A stretch of DNA of 30,034 bases. Origin: Gnetum montanum (Eukaryota; Streptophyta; Gnetopsida; Gnetales; Gnetaceae). Below are positions 1-9,781 of this stretch, piece by piece (positions within the stretch are counted from its first letter, which is position 1; the number at the start of each line of letters is the position of its first letter). The stretch lies in NCBI GenBank assembly GCA_015680685.1, contig MNCI01025408.1:162541-192574 (forward strand). Direction: 5' to 3'. A program made the translations under genes and the position numbers. Below the pieces are notes generated by a model. The model did not search any database, was not told the DNA's origin, and was given only the letters and a program-made list of their open reading frames with translations.

Positions 1-281
1 GTGGCATAGATTCATTGGAACGTGAGCGTCACCAACTTCCACCCCTGAATCTAAGATCATCAATTGGGAGAAGTTGGGCACTTCTAAGAAATTCAAACAA
101 ATGCTCATTACTTCGGATCTCTCCCTTACAACTCAATCATGGGGGAGGTGGACCCCTATGCTAACTATATGGGGCCCTCAGTTCTTTTTTGATTTTTGTT
201 TTACACGTTTTTGTTTTACAACTTTCTTTAACTTTTAACGTTTTTGTTTTACACCATCGTTATACTTTTCTAGTTTGTGTA

Positions 282-305
282 TGTGTGTGTGTGTGTGTGT
301 GTGTG
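282..305. repeat. (GT)n microsatellite
   Basis: Twelve uninterrupted TG dinucleotides within the element A tail, in the T-rich stretch following the GGGGGAG block. It produces an artificial poly-CV reading frame. Confidence 0.95.
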
Positions 306-2081
306 ATCCACCCTATAAGTTCGTCAACCAATAAGTGTTCAGGCCAATGGGATGAACTGCTTTTCATTAATTGTTGATGCTTGGTTTTTACCCTTAAGTT
401 CCAATGTTGATACTAAGGTGTGTCTCTTCTGATATGGCAGGCAATGAGATCACTTCATCCATCCATCCATCAAAGTCCATGGTTTCCCTTGGCTTGGAAA
501 TGTATAGTTCCCTTCCAATAAGCACTTTAACGAATTGGTGACTGGGCATTTCTCAAACTAAGGAAGGACTCAAGGATTGTAAAGGGTGTGGCTTTAAGGA
601 AACTTGATGCTTTTTTGTTGGTCATTCACTTGGGTGCTTGGATGTTTTCTTCTTGAGTTTTCTTACTGTTCCGATGTTACCCATTCTTCGAAAGCTGAGA
701 CAATAAAAATAAAGAAGTCTTTGCATGGTGTGGTCCCCATGCATAAAAATAGAAAACACAAAAAAAATAAAAGAGAAATAGTGAGGATTCAAAGCACACC
801 CCTTAGACGAAATAAAATTTGGGCTGCAAGCACTGGTTATGGAACCAAAGTGTTCCCTCTAGCTAAGGCCCTTCTCACTTCCCATTCTCTCCTTTGTTTC
901 GTCGGAATGGTGGTGGCTCTTCGAAAATGCATCCTTGTTATCCGAATGGATGATTTAACCAAATGCATTGATGCGAAGTCACTGGAAGTGGTTGGTTTGA
1001 GGCTCGAGCTAGAATGAGATTGGCTAAGTCACATTAATCATGAAACACACAAGGGGTTGTACACCACCTTGTTCTTGGGATTCCATTTTACTTCTCTTCT
1101 TTCCATCCTTCTCTCCATTGTTCACCTCATTGCCGGTTGTATCATTAGTGTCTACTTTGGTTAATGCATTGTTTTCTTTTTGGTAAATTCTTACGGTTAA
1201 GACTTTAACTCTTGTTCCAAAGGACATTCCCAGAGCCTACAGACTCTTTGAATGTGGGATTGTTAGGGCATTAAGGGCATGAGCCTACTTTGGGGAGGAC
1301 CCACTGACATTCCTATTTGGAACATTAGTTAACTTCTTTTCCTTCACATTTTTGCAATTAATTAACATTTTTGTTCATTTCCATCATGACATCCACTTCA
1401 CCGATGCCATAGTTGTCCTTTTTTACCTATCTTTCTTACTCCTTTTCTTTCTCCATTTTAACGCTACCGGAGGTTCGTGATTAGTCATGGGGGTACGAGG
1501 CCTGCTTTTTCGATTTTTCTCCTAAGCCTCGGATTTTTTCGTTTTTCTTCTTAACCCCTACACCTTCGGTAGTCATCATCTACATCTTCCCAGATCTATA
1601 TCAGCCATACCAGAACCTAGCCAATGAACCTAAATCGAAGCAAGGTATTATTTACTTAATGATTCAATTACCCTTGCTAATATATGATTGTGTTGTGTGT
1701 GCAGATGGCCATCATACAACAACAAAATGGATCTGGCGCAAACACTTGGAATGGAGCAGCGCTGAAGCTGCTATGCAAGGAGCAGGATCAATAATGCGCT
1801 TACAGATGGGCAACAGATGGTGCAATCTAGGCATTGGGAGCAGCAAGACTCTTCTCTCTTCTTCTTCTATTCTATTCTCTCTCCTCTTTTCTCTCAGCTA
1901 CCAAATGTGGCCTGATGTCATTGTAATAAGGTGTTCACCCTTATTGTCATGAACACTAGTTTTTGTCAAGTCTTGTAATAAAGACCTGTTCACATGTCAT
2001 TCCATTAGTTCCATTTCCCCTTAATAATCCCATACCTACCTGATATCATTGTAAGGAACTCGAGGAAGAGTTTTCATTCAA

Positions 2082-2092
2082 TCATGGGGGTA
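2082..2092 (+). promoter_or_regulatory. Polypurine tract of element A (plus-strand primer site)
   Basis: TCATGGGGGTA lies immediately before the LTR start TGATGAG. The same arrangement, one base different (TCATGGAGGTA), precedes the LTR at 26329, and the reverse complement of a variant follows the minus-strand LTR at 18029. An exact second copy lies upstream at 1485-1495. Confidence 0.75.
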
Positions 2093-2118
2093 TGATGAGA
2101 TGTGACATGCATTGTGCC

Positions 2119-2187
2119 GCGATATCACGTCTTTCCCTGCGATATTGTGTACGCGATATCGTGGTCCGCCGCCATATCCATAAATAA
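2119..2187 (+). promoter_or_regulatory. U3 promoter of LTR A: GCGATATC palindromes and TATA box
   Basis: Three near-palindromes (GCGATATCAC 2119, GCGATATTGT 2139, GCGATATCGT 2153) are spaced 14-20 bp apart and lie directly upstream of CATAAATAA (2179-2187). The position upstream of TATA suggests transcription-factor sites or an enhancer array; that function is inferred. This copy retains more CpG than the homologous LTRs. Confidence 0.5.
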
Positions 2188-2427
2188 GAGGCGGCACTCC
2201 CCTCATTTCCCAATCCTGGCTAGAAGTAGCAAAGCTCTAGCAGATTGATCACTCCAGAGTTAGAATTTTTTCCATGTGCCCGTAGTAGGAGTCCTAGAGT
2301 GAACGGCTCTTTATTTGAGCAACTTGTAACCTGAACCCAAGTTGTGTATGGCAATAAAGAAGAACTTGATTGGATAAACCTTGCAGTACATGGTTTTCAT
2401 TATTGTTGTTATTTATTGCTTTCCTAG

Positions 2428-2790
2428 TTCACACAAGTACGACTTGATTACGAGCATCTACGGATGTGTACGGCTACTCAAGGAATCGGCTGCTTGTCGC
2501 AATGCGTGAGTACGACTTAACTACGAGCATTGGCTGCTTGGTAACCCAGTAGCGTATTCCAGGATCTGCGCTTGGTAATCCCAGTAGTAGTCCAATGTGT
2601 ACGGCTAGTTAAGGAATCGGCTACTCATTGCTAGGCTAGAACGTGTGATAAGTACGACTTGGCTATGAGCATCCATGGGTGTGTATGGCTAGCTAAGGAA
2701 CCGGCTGTTTATCACACTTAAGCTAAATAGGTGCCTCAGTACGACCACTTCGAGCACTTGCATTACGTGTGGTGATCCCAGTAACGATTA
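2428..2790 (+). repeat. Imperfect repeats in R/U5 of LTR A
   Basis: Recurring segments include AGTACGACTT (near 2429, 2511 and 2652), GAGCAT, TGTGTACGGCTA, AAGGAATCGGCT and GGTAAYCCAGTAG. These form scrambled copies of a unit of about 70-80 bp. The solo LTR at 5975-6838 carries fewer copies on the other strand, so array length differs between family members. Confidence 0.65.
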
Positions 2791-2976
2791 GTGTTTGGTA
2801 GCCACAGTTGCATAGTTCAGGGTGTGTCCGGTAAGTGGGAACGGATGCTGACGCTAGTTAATTTAGACTTAGGACATTAGTTAGAGTTAGTTANTTTAGT
2901 CTGCAGAGTTCGACCGGATCGCGTGTACACTCTCGTATTCATATGGTTGAGTGTAGGGGTACCTCGCCACTCATCA

Positions 2977-4079
2977 AAAAGTTTTCCAATGAAGTAGTTG
3001 AGTTAAAGTGAAACAACAACAAGAATCATATACAATCTGAGAAGCCTAGCACATCAATCAAAAACAAGTATTGTCACCTCCATAACACTAGGCAACATTT
3101 AGAGAAGACTTGTCCCCAATTTTTGGCATTATATGGCAGCAATACCCAAGGTCAACAAAATAGAAAACCTCATATTATGGTCCTTAATGAACGTCATGAA
3201 ATAGAAGATGAAGAGGTTTCCTCATTGGAGCAAGTTATAGTAAGCAACCCCAACCTGCATAATGCTCGCTACCGTAGACTTACTAACATTATGAACAACC
3301 CACAACAACAAACTAGGAATGATTCTTATACTCCTCCAAATAGAAGAGCTCCTAGTCAAAGTAACATGAATACTCAAACCGGGTCATCCCAAATAAACAC
3401 CCCACAATGACCAAATCCACCTTCTATACTTAGAAGAATGCCACCTCAACAAGAAGCCAAAGATGAACACAAGACCTATGATCTAGTTGAGGATTTGAAG
3501 AAAGTTAAGGCTAACATTTTAATGTATGACCTTTTACACTTTAATGAAATGAAATAGGTAATACAAAACGTAGTTCATAGACCAGAAACCAATAAAGGAA
3601 AATCCCCAACCCTTAAAAGGCAAGTTCACTTCACAGAAAGTCCTAACACATTATTACTACAAAATGTAAATAATTCCATGATGATCAAGAAAGAGCAACC
3701 TCCTTTCCTAACAACTCTGCTTATTTTAGGAAAGAATGTCCACAATTGTTTGGTGGATTCTAGAGAAATTGTTAGTGTCATGCCACTTGAGGTATGTAAG
3801 ACTTTAGGAGCACAAATGATACCACAAAAAAAAATGTGATTCAACTTGATGGGTCCAACATACCTATAGTAGGGTTCATTAAAAGGAGTAAAAGTGCAAC
3901 TTAAACAATACCCTACATTCACATGTTACACAAATATCCTAGTAGTTAACATGTCACCTACCTATGGTGTACTCCTATCTAGGACTTTTGGAGCCAAGTT
4001 TGGGGGCTTCTTTAGGTTAGATTTCTTAGAGCTATTAATCCCTATGAAAGGAAAATTTGAATACATGACTATACCTTGA
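2977..4079 (+). pseudogene. Retroelement C: gag C-terminus and retropepsin, broken
   Basis: One main frame runs through this stretch. A CCHC-like zinc knuckle spans 3072-3113 (C-X2-H-X4-H-X4-C, followed by PQF), as expected at the end of a gypsy nucleocapsid. A hydrophilic N/Q/P-rich linker follows. The protease then has CLVDSR at 3747-3764, where a functional enzyme has Asp-Ser/Thr-Gly, so the active-site Gly is replaced by Arg. It ends with the family's YGVLLSR...KGK block near 3963-4055. Lesions are stops near 3408 and 3555, two single-base slips around the A-run at 3827-3836 and the AAAAGGAG near 3881, and a TGA at 4077. The 5' gag is missing because LTR A abuts at 2976. It acts, if at all, as a relic; homology is by motif recognition only. 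Confidence 0.7.
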
Positions 4080-4949
4080 AAATCCTTCTACAAACAAGTA
4101 GTTACAACCTTGGATCAACAAAATCAATTTTTGGAAGATCGAAACACTAATCTTTATGTTGGGGTTATTAAGGTTAATCACAGTGAACATGTTGTAAGTG
4201 ACTATGTAATTGAAACTACAAAAATAAATCCTATCTCTCATGCAGATTCCACCCGATCCTATCAAAGTTCTAGAGAAGGTGAAGAAAGCTATGGAGACAC
4301 CTTGCCTTATCAACAACACAATGGATTTTCTCTAACTAATCCACCACCTTTAGAGGAAGATAAAGATGTAAGTAAAATCCTACTGCTTAAAACATTTGAA
4401 GGTGTGCTAAATTTTAATGACACATCCATGGAACATTATCCTAAAAAGGCTATATTTGATGACCCACCAAGACCTAGACCTACCATTAAAACTTATATCA
4501 AAGAAAAACTTGATAGAAAACGAACAAGCAAGTTAAGATTAGATCTTGATTTTCATAATCTTAAGCATCAACAATGTTTGGACAAGAAGTACATTGGTGA
4601 AGTTTTTAAGATAGGAGACCTAGTCCTAAAAAAATGTAGAACATTTGACCAAGCAAATCTTCAAGGTAAGTTCTCTCCTATGTGGTCAAGCCCATTCCAA
4701 GTTAAAGACGTCATTGACCCCAATGTGTACAAAGTTGTTGATGTGCAAGGACATAGGTTACCTAGCAATTTTAATGCACTTTATTTAAAGCATTTTTACT
4801 CAAGTACCCCACGTGGACACCTAGTAGATTCTTATTTGCATATTTTCTTTCCACTTCTATCATTTCTTTCTTGGCATATTGTGTTTTTTTTTTTTTTTTT
4901 TTTTTTTTTTGCTTTGCATATGATTTTAATAATCATTATGGTCTTTTGA
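4080..4949 (+). pseudogene. Retroelement C: linker fused to integrase C-terminal domain (pol core deleted)
   Basis: An uninterrupted frame of about 289 codons follows the protease in the same frame. The first part (to about 4540) is an acidic, Ser/Pro-containing linker. The end is an integrase C-terminal domain: FKIGDLVLKK (4600-4629), GKFSPMWSSPFQVKDV (4666-4713) and YKVVDVQG, typical of gypsy GDLVL...W.GPF modules. Nothing resembling reverse transcriptase, RNase H or the integrase catalytic core lies between them, although those normally occupy about 2.5 kb. The junction kept the frame open. It could be a simple deletion relic or a member of a non-autonomous family. The last codons run into poly-Phe encoded by a T tract and are probably not part of the ancestral protein. 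Confidence 0.65.
4884..4910. repeat. Poly(T) tract
   Basis: Twenty-seven consecutive T residues lie just downstream of the integrase C-terminal sequence of element C. Such runs are prone to slippage and assembly error. Confidence 0.95.
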
Positions 4950-5969
4950 ATTACTAAGCATTGGGTTATCAAAGCACCATTAGAAAATAATGTTAGTATA
5001 ATGCTTTATATAATATTTCTTATTACTATTACATAAAATCTCTTTTATACTATATATTTTAATAATGATTTGATTCTTCCCAATCTTTTTTAAGGTTTTA
5101 GTTTCTATAGTTATGTTGGATTATGGAGCATGAGATTTGTGCTAACTTATAATGTAATCATAATGATCATGTGAGTGTATGATAGGTGATGTTGGAGAAT
5201 GGTTAGCCATAATCACTAGGTGACCTTGAAAAATCCCATTTTCCCTCTCATAAGCCCTAGCCTTTAAGTGTGATAATCCATGGTTACCCTATGAACAATG
5301 GGGTGAAGTGTGTTCATCTCCACTTGAGAACCCTTAGCCACCTAGGAGACTTGCTATGATGCCATCAAATTGTAATTAAAGGCACATAGACAAGGGTTGA
5401 ACTACACCGTGGGCAAATTTTCAAAAGGACCCGTGTTCTTTGGTAGTGTAGCTAATCGGCCAGACTCATGTTGGAATTCCTACATTAAGAATAAGGTACA
5501 CGATGAGCAAAGTTTTTTCAAAAAATAAAAATAAAAAAAGAATGGGGACCATGTTCATTGGTAGTGTAATAAGTTCTTAAGTGTGATGTGGTCTGGCAGC
5601 TATCTTCACCCTAACCTCCATTTTCCCTTTTGAACCTATTTTCCAAAAAAAAAGGCAAATAATCCTTTTCATCCATTTTCTTTCTCAATGTCAAAAAAAG
5701 AAAAAGTTTCAAGGAAAAATCTGAAAGTTGTGGCTAGCCACGATCTAACGTGAGCTTGTCCTCCTCATTAAGTTTAGTATGGGTCTTGTGCTTAAAGTAG
5801 TCCACATAGCTATTGACTTTTACCTTGTAAGAAGATTAGAAATGAAATCATAATTATAGTTTAATTATATATAGATATATGTAGTTAAAATAATATAATT
5901 ATATATTTAGAGTTTAATTAAATAAGATGGTGTGGCTTGGGTGGCCCACATCTAGTTCTCTTCTAATTA
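4950..5969 (+). mobile_element. 3' non-coding region of element C
   Basis: This is AT-rich sequence after the integrase domain with no open frame of note. It contains short local repeats, for example GGACC...GTTC.TTGGTAGTGTA near 5429 and 5546. It is interrupted at 5975 by a solo LTR and resumes at 6839. Confidence 0.5.
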
Positions 5970-5974
5970 TATGG
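5970..5974. repeat. Target-site duplication, left copy (TATGG)
   Basis: TATGG is repeated at 6839-6843, on the far side of the solo LTR. Five base pairs is the usual length for Ty3/gypsy integration. Confidence 0.8.
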
Positions 5975-6838
5975 TGATAAGTGGCGAGATACCCCTACAC
6001 TCAACCATACGAATACGAGCATTCACGCACGATCCGGTCGAACTTCGTGGATAGACTAGTTGTGGTATCTAGATAGTTACACGTTGATCATAGTTCGCTA
6101 TCTTCCCACCTAGACTAGTATTTGCTTTGTCATGTATGGTTTAGTCCAGAGTGAGGCATATGATGTGATCCTAAACTAGTGCTACTTCTAGAGACAATGG
6201 AAAATAATCATGATTAAACTAATGAGCAATAGAAAATGAAGTCTAAGCTCGCCTAAGTGCGATGAGCATCCATTCCTTAATCATTTGTACACATCTTGAA
6301 CCTCGTGCACGACTACTACTAGGATTACCAAGCGTAGATCCTAGGTACGCTACTGGGTTACCAAGTAGTCACACTTAAATACTCGTGATTAAGTCGTACT
6401 CATTTCGTAGTTAACAACAAGAATAGTAAATGATGGTAAAGAAATATTAACTAAGAAAACAATAAATAACAATAACAATTAAATAATTAAAACTAAGTGA
6501 ATGCTACAATGATGAAGTAATCTCGATCTTTATTGCTGATCATGTGTGTGTCCAAGTACGTCACACTCGAATAAAGGTTACGTACAATTACAAGCATCAC
6601 ACTGCGGGCATGCACTTGGGAAAATAATCTAACTCCTACGAAAACAAACTGCAAGGGCTTCACTACAACTACTAGAAAGGTACCTAAGTGTGGCGTAGGG
6701 CCACTTATTTATAGGCTAAAATAGGCTCTGCGTAAACGGGGCCACGTCAATGCATGGAGGGATGCATCGACGAGGCCCCGTCGACATGGCCGCGTATACG
6801 CAGCCTAGTCGACGCATCGGCTACTTAGCGCTTCAGCA
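5975..6838 (-). mobile_element. Solo LTR, element A/B family, minus strand
   Basis: This is an 864-bp sequence with TG...CA ends: TGATAAGTGGCGAG at the left and CTTCAGCA at the right. It is homologous in reverse orientation to the LTR at 2093-2976, including the CCACTYATCA terminus, the GTTGAGTGTAGGGGTA block, the AGTACGACTT repeats and the CTATAAATAAGTGG TATA region. It is flanked by perfect TATGG duplications and by no internal element sequence. It is therefore a solo LTR left by recombination between the two LTRs of an inserted element. Removing it together with one duplication joins two AT-rich halves of element C. Confidence 0.85.
6705..6801 (-). promoter_or_regulatory. U3 promoter of solo LTR (TATA plus palindromes)
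   Basis: On the minus strand, TATAAATAA (plus 6705-6713) is preceded upstream by CpG-rich palindrome-like words: GCGTAAACG near 6731, TGCATCGACG near 6764, GTCGAC at 6779, and a perfect GCGTATACGC at 6792-6801. The GATATC motif of the related LTRs is absent here. Function is inferred from position only. Confidence 0.45.
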
Positions 6839-6843
6839 TATGG
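6839..6843. repeat. Target-site duplication, right copy (TATGG)
   Basis: It matches 5970-5974 exactly and immediately follows the CA end of the solo LTR. Confidence 0.8.
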
Positions 6844-8540
6844 TTAATTTAATCATGGTTAGATCAATACAGTTTACTTTTAAGTTTCCATTTGCTTGTT
6901 TTGTGATGTTTGTGATTCCTTATCTATTGCATCATTTTAAAATTTCTATGATCTTGTTGCTTGCACTTGCATGCAATTAAAAGTTTGAGGGCCAAGTGTT
7001 AATGTCAACATGCCCATGCTCTCATGGGACCATGATTATCAACACCTTTATCTCTCTCTTAATAACCACAGTAAAAATCATGCAAGTCCTTTTGGTCTAC
7101 AGCTTCCTTGTTGCATAAATATCTCACTTTCGTCTCACAATTTTTTTTTTCAGAAAGCCAAGTGCATGTGAATTACAAACACAAAATATTTGTATACAAC
7201 AAGGTTTACAGGGAAGAACGTGCTTCAACATGGGCATTACACATGTTTCACGGGGAGGTGGCAAGCGTTTCATGGGGGCAATAACTATCACAATAGTGGT
7301 TCACATTATGTGGTCATAACTAACAAAAAGTGGCAGCGATTATGCAAGTAGTGGGCATTTAAACCGTCGAGTGGTGGCTATTCATGGCGATGGTTACAAT
7401 CATTAGTGCTGTGGCCATTGCATGGATCATGGGTGCCATTATGAGATGGTCATAGCGACTATAACTAGAGGTGGACATGGATCAATCTGAGGAGGGCTCT
7501 TTCTATCAATCTTGAGGGGTAGCTTCCTCTCCAGAGCCAGCGGATTCCTCCTTTCGTTTCTTTTTTTAAAGGTTTCCAATTGATCTTCGAGGAGGGTCCA
7601 AGGTAGGAGCTAGCGACTCAAAATTGGATCCTTAGGGTCTCTGCAGCAGCACAGGAGGGTTCTCTCTCTCTTTCTCTCTTTTGTCTACGACATTGTAGCC
7701 CATGCGCAAGACATGAAACATATAGTTTTCTTTGGGCCAGCAGCTTATCTCGATGGTGTAAACGTGGGTGGATGGTCTTTCTCTCTATGACGATGCACAA
7801 AAGGTAGCAGACAACGATAGACTTTGAGTGACCGTGGTTGCTGCCCCATGCAAACTGCAGTCGGCAATCTCTCTTTTCTCTTTTCTCCTCCTCTTCACTC
7901 CCTTTTCCTCTCTATGGTGATAGCGTTCCAGGTGGCGCACATGGCTCATAGAACAACGAGACTAAGGAAAATTCATTTCTTTTAATTACTTATTGTATTG
8001 AAGATAATTATTTAATCTAAATTTCAAATTTCTTTTTAGTTTATTATTTGCAAAAGGCCATGTAGCCCTCTCTAGCTAATACTATTCCTGAGTTTTCATA
8101 CCCATATGGGAGGCGTCATAGGCAATAGCCTCCTAAAATGAATTTTCTTTCCTGGTGTTGATGCGTCCAAAATTTATGCATCAACAATTAGAAAAAGGGA
8201 AAGACACAACAATGGTCGTCATACCACACAAGGGACAAAAAATAGCTACAAAGATGGTGATAGGCAAAATAATAAAGCATTGCGATATTTATTCTAGATA
8301 TTACTATCATAGTAGATATTCAATGTCTATAAGAACTAGATCTAAGGGAATGATTGTAAAACAACATGAGAAAGTGTTGGACAAACTAGCAAGAACCGAA
8401 CCGATGATTTTAGATACTTGAAGTTGCACACCTAAGGACCTGGTTATTTAAGCCTTCCATCTTACAACCTAGCTTAATAAGGGATGAGATCCTTAACATC
8501 TTAAGGCTAGATATCGAAGGGTTAAAAAGAAACGAGAGAA
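6844..8540. other. No recognisable gene; element C remainder then unassigned DNA
   Basis: The first 150 bp continue the AT-rich tail of element C and end in a purine-rich AAAAGTTTGAGGGCCAAG directly before TGTTAATG at 6997, which could be a polypurine tract and LTR start. No partner LTR was found to test this. From about 7140 there is a T run, GTGG-rich low-complexity DNA (7240-7480) and pyrimidine tracts (7660-7680, 7870-7910). Open frames here are short, compositionally odd and unsupported. Confidence 0.5.
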
Positions 8541-8650
8541 GGAAACCTAGGATGCAACCTTCGTCCGCAGGGAATATACACAAACGGCCGCCTGCGTATG
8601 GCCCCTCATCACCCCAGAATAAACAGAAGCAACCAAGAAAAGCCCGTCGT

Positions 8651-8921
8651 CCACGTGGCTGCTTTTGTCCACGTGGATCCCACGTAGCTCCCATGCATTT
8701 ACGTCGCGATCATTCATCCCGCCGTACACGATCGGCTCATCAGGCGCCAGCGGGAGGCACCTCACTGCCGACGTGGACTGTCCACGTGGAACCTTAAAGT
8801 GCAATGCTGACGTGGCGGGCCCACCGACAGCCGGGCGGCTTACGCGGATGTCCGGGGAGCCCAGGACGTTTGGCACGCAGCGCCAGTTGAGCCACGTGGC
8901 GTTGAGGTTGGCTGACGTGGC
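8651..8921. promoter_or_regulatory. Cluster of eight ACGT-core (G-box/ABRE-like) motifs
   Basis: CCACGTGG occurs at 8651, 8669 and 8782, CCACGTAG at 8680, GCCACGTGGC at 8891, and GACGTGG at 8770, 8809 and 8914. ACGT-core motifs are the known binding sites of plant bZIP and bHLH factors (G-box, ABRE, light or ABA response). The cluster sits at the start of a CpG-rich island (about 8550-9850) in otherwise CpG-poor DNA, as expected of an unmethylated promoter. The motifs are symmetrical, so they do not tell the direction of transcription. A TATATATA lies at 9237-9244. Confidence 0.55.
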
Positions 8922-9039
8922 GAATAAGGCCACGGTCGTATGGGAGCCGGCGCAGCTGTAGCTCCAGCACCTCGGCTCCCTGTAGCACCGCCGGGAGCGG
9001 CTCCGCAAGAGTTCGAGTCCGTCCGGTGGCATCAGCAGC

Positions 9040-9781
9040 GTGGCCGATTTTCTGTGCAGATTGCAGATGGCACCATCCATGGTTCGGAGAGGGAAGCAGG
9101 TTTATGCTATGGCTGAAGTTTGGGGATTTCGTGAAAATTATCGAGCGGGATGCGACCTTGGAATTGAAAATCGGTTTGCTTGCGTTTGGCTGTGCTCTGG
9201 CAGTCTGGTGTTGGCAGTTGCAGCAGCAACGGCGGGTATATATATCTGCAGCGTTTCTGGTGAGTAGAGTTGTTCTTGTGAGGTTCTGGGTTTTGGATTT
9301 CATTTGAAAGGAGGGAAAGGCAGAGGGAGAGTATTTTTCTTCGTGTTCATCGGTTTCCATGTTTTTTTGAAGTTTCGTTAGTGGATGACGATGGTTGGCC
9401 ATGATCGTCTGGAGTCCACGTGAAGGCAGTCTGAATGCATTTTTCGAAAGGCACATGGGTTTGAAAATGTAAAAAAGGGTTCTTTTTTGCTTCCTGTTTA
9501 TGTTGGGTGCCTGGGCTGCGCAATTTTGGGACTCAGAGTCTGTGTTCACAATATGCATGGGAAATGATGCAGAGGTCTGGTTTGCTGGTGCTGTGCGCTT
9601 GTAGATTTGTAGTTTTATCATCATCATCATCGCAGGGGTGGCGGACACAATGCACGTTAACGGTGCTTCATCTGTAGTTCCCGCTGCTTTAAAAAGGAAA
9701 ACACAGTGTAAACCGTCATCGTCTTGTGAATCGGCAACGAATTTAACATGTATAAAGATTTCGCCCAGGTTTGGAGTTTAG
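9040..9781 (+). CDS. Possible two-exon gene, about 121 aa, unknown function
   Basis: I do not recognise this protein. Exon 1 (9040-9259) opens at ATG in frame 1 and ends at G|GTGAGT, a consensus donor. The downstream acceptor ATCATCGCAG|G (exon 2 from 9636) restores the frame across a phase-1 junction, and it stays open to TAG at 9779-9781. The intron is 376 bp. The predicted product has a basic N-terminus (VRRGKQ near residue 15-20), a hydrophobic stretch at about residues 49-71 (beginning FACVWLCSGS) that could be one membrane helix, and a Ser/Lys-rich tail. Internal ATGs at 9067 and 9079 are alternative starts. It lies just downstream of the ACGT cluster. Against it: exon 1 contains a TATATATA at 9237-9244 that could instead be a TATA box, and a 284-codon frame lies on the opposite strand (8794-9648). 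The model needs transcript evidence. Confidence 0.3.

Larger units (their letters stand above)
1..2092 (+). mobile_element. Athila-like element A, 3' non-coding tail
   Basis: This is the long non-coding 3' region of a Ty3/gypsy element, lying between the end of pol and the 3' LTR. It aligns by eye, with gaps, to 24336-26328, the tail of element B. Shared landmarks in order are the GGGGGAG block at 141/24435, the CACACCCCTTAGAC block near 793/25023, the GGGATTCCATT block near 1077/25333, and the AGGAACTCGAGGA block just before the LTR. No long frame survives; short open frames here are chance. The 5' part of the element lies off the left edge. The tail ends in the polypurine tract. Confidence is high that it is the tail of the same family as B; the Athila assignment comes from B. 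Confidence 0.8.
2093..2976 (+). mobile_element. 3' LTR of element A
   Basis: This 884-bp LTR begins TGATGAG and ends CTCATCA, giving TG...CA ends with a short inverted repeat. It contains a U3 with GATATC palindromes, a TATA-like CATAAATAA at 2179-2187, an AATAAA at 2353-2358 in the R region, and a repeat-rich R/U5. It is homologous to the LTRs at 17182-18028 (minus), 26329-27175 (plus) and 5975-6838 (minus). The five bases on either side (GGGTA and AAAAG) do not match, and the left side is a polypurine tract, so this is a 3' LTR with its partner off-window and not a solo LTR. Confidence 0.85.

Noticed and set aside
604-1017. 137-codon frame similar to one at 25010-25282
   Set aside because: The resemblance is explained by nucleotide homology of the two element tails; start, end and frame are not conserved, so I do not call an env-like gene.
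6750-6980. 76-codon open frame
   Set aside because: It starts inside the solo LTR and crosses its end and the target duplication, so it is a by-product of the insertion.
7618-7800. Minus-strand 60-codon frame with an RERERE run
   Set aside because: It is driven by a CT-rich low-complexity tract with no domain or splice support.
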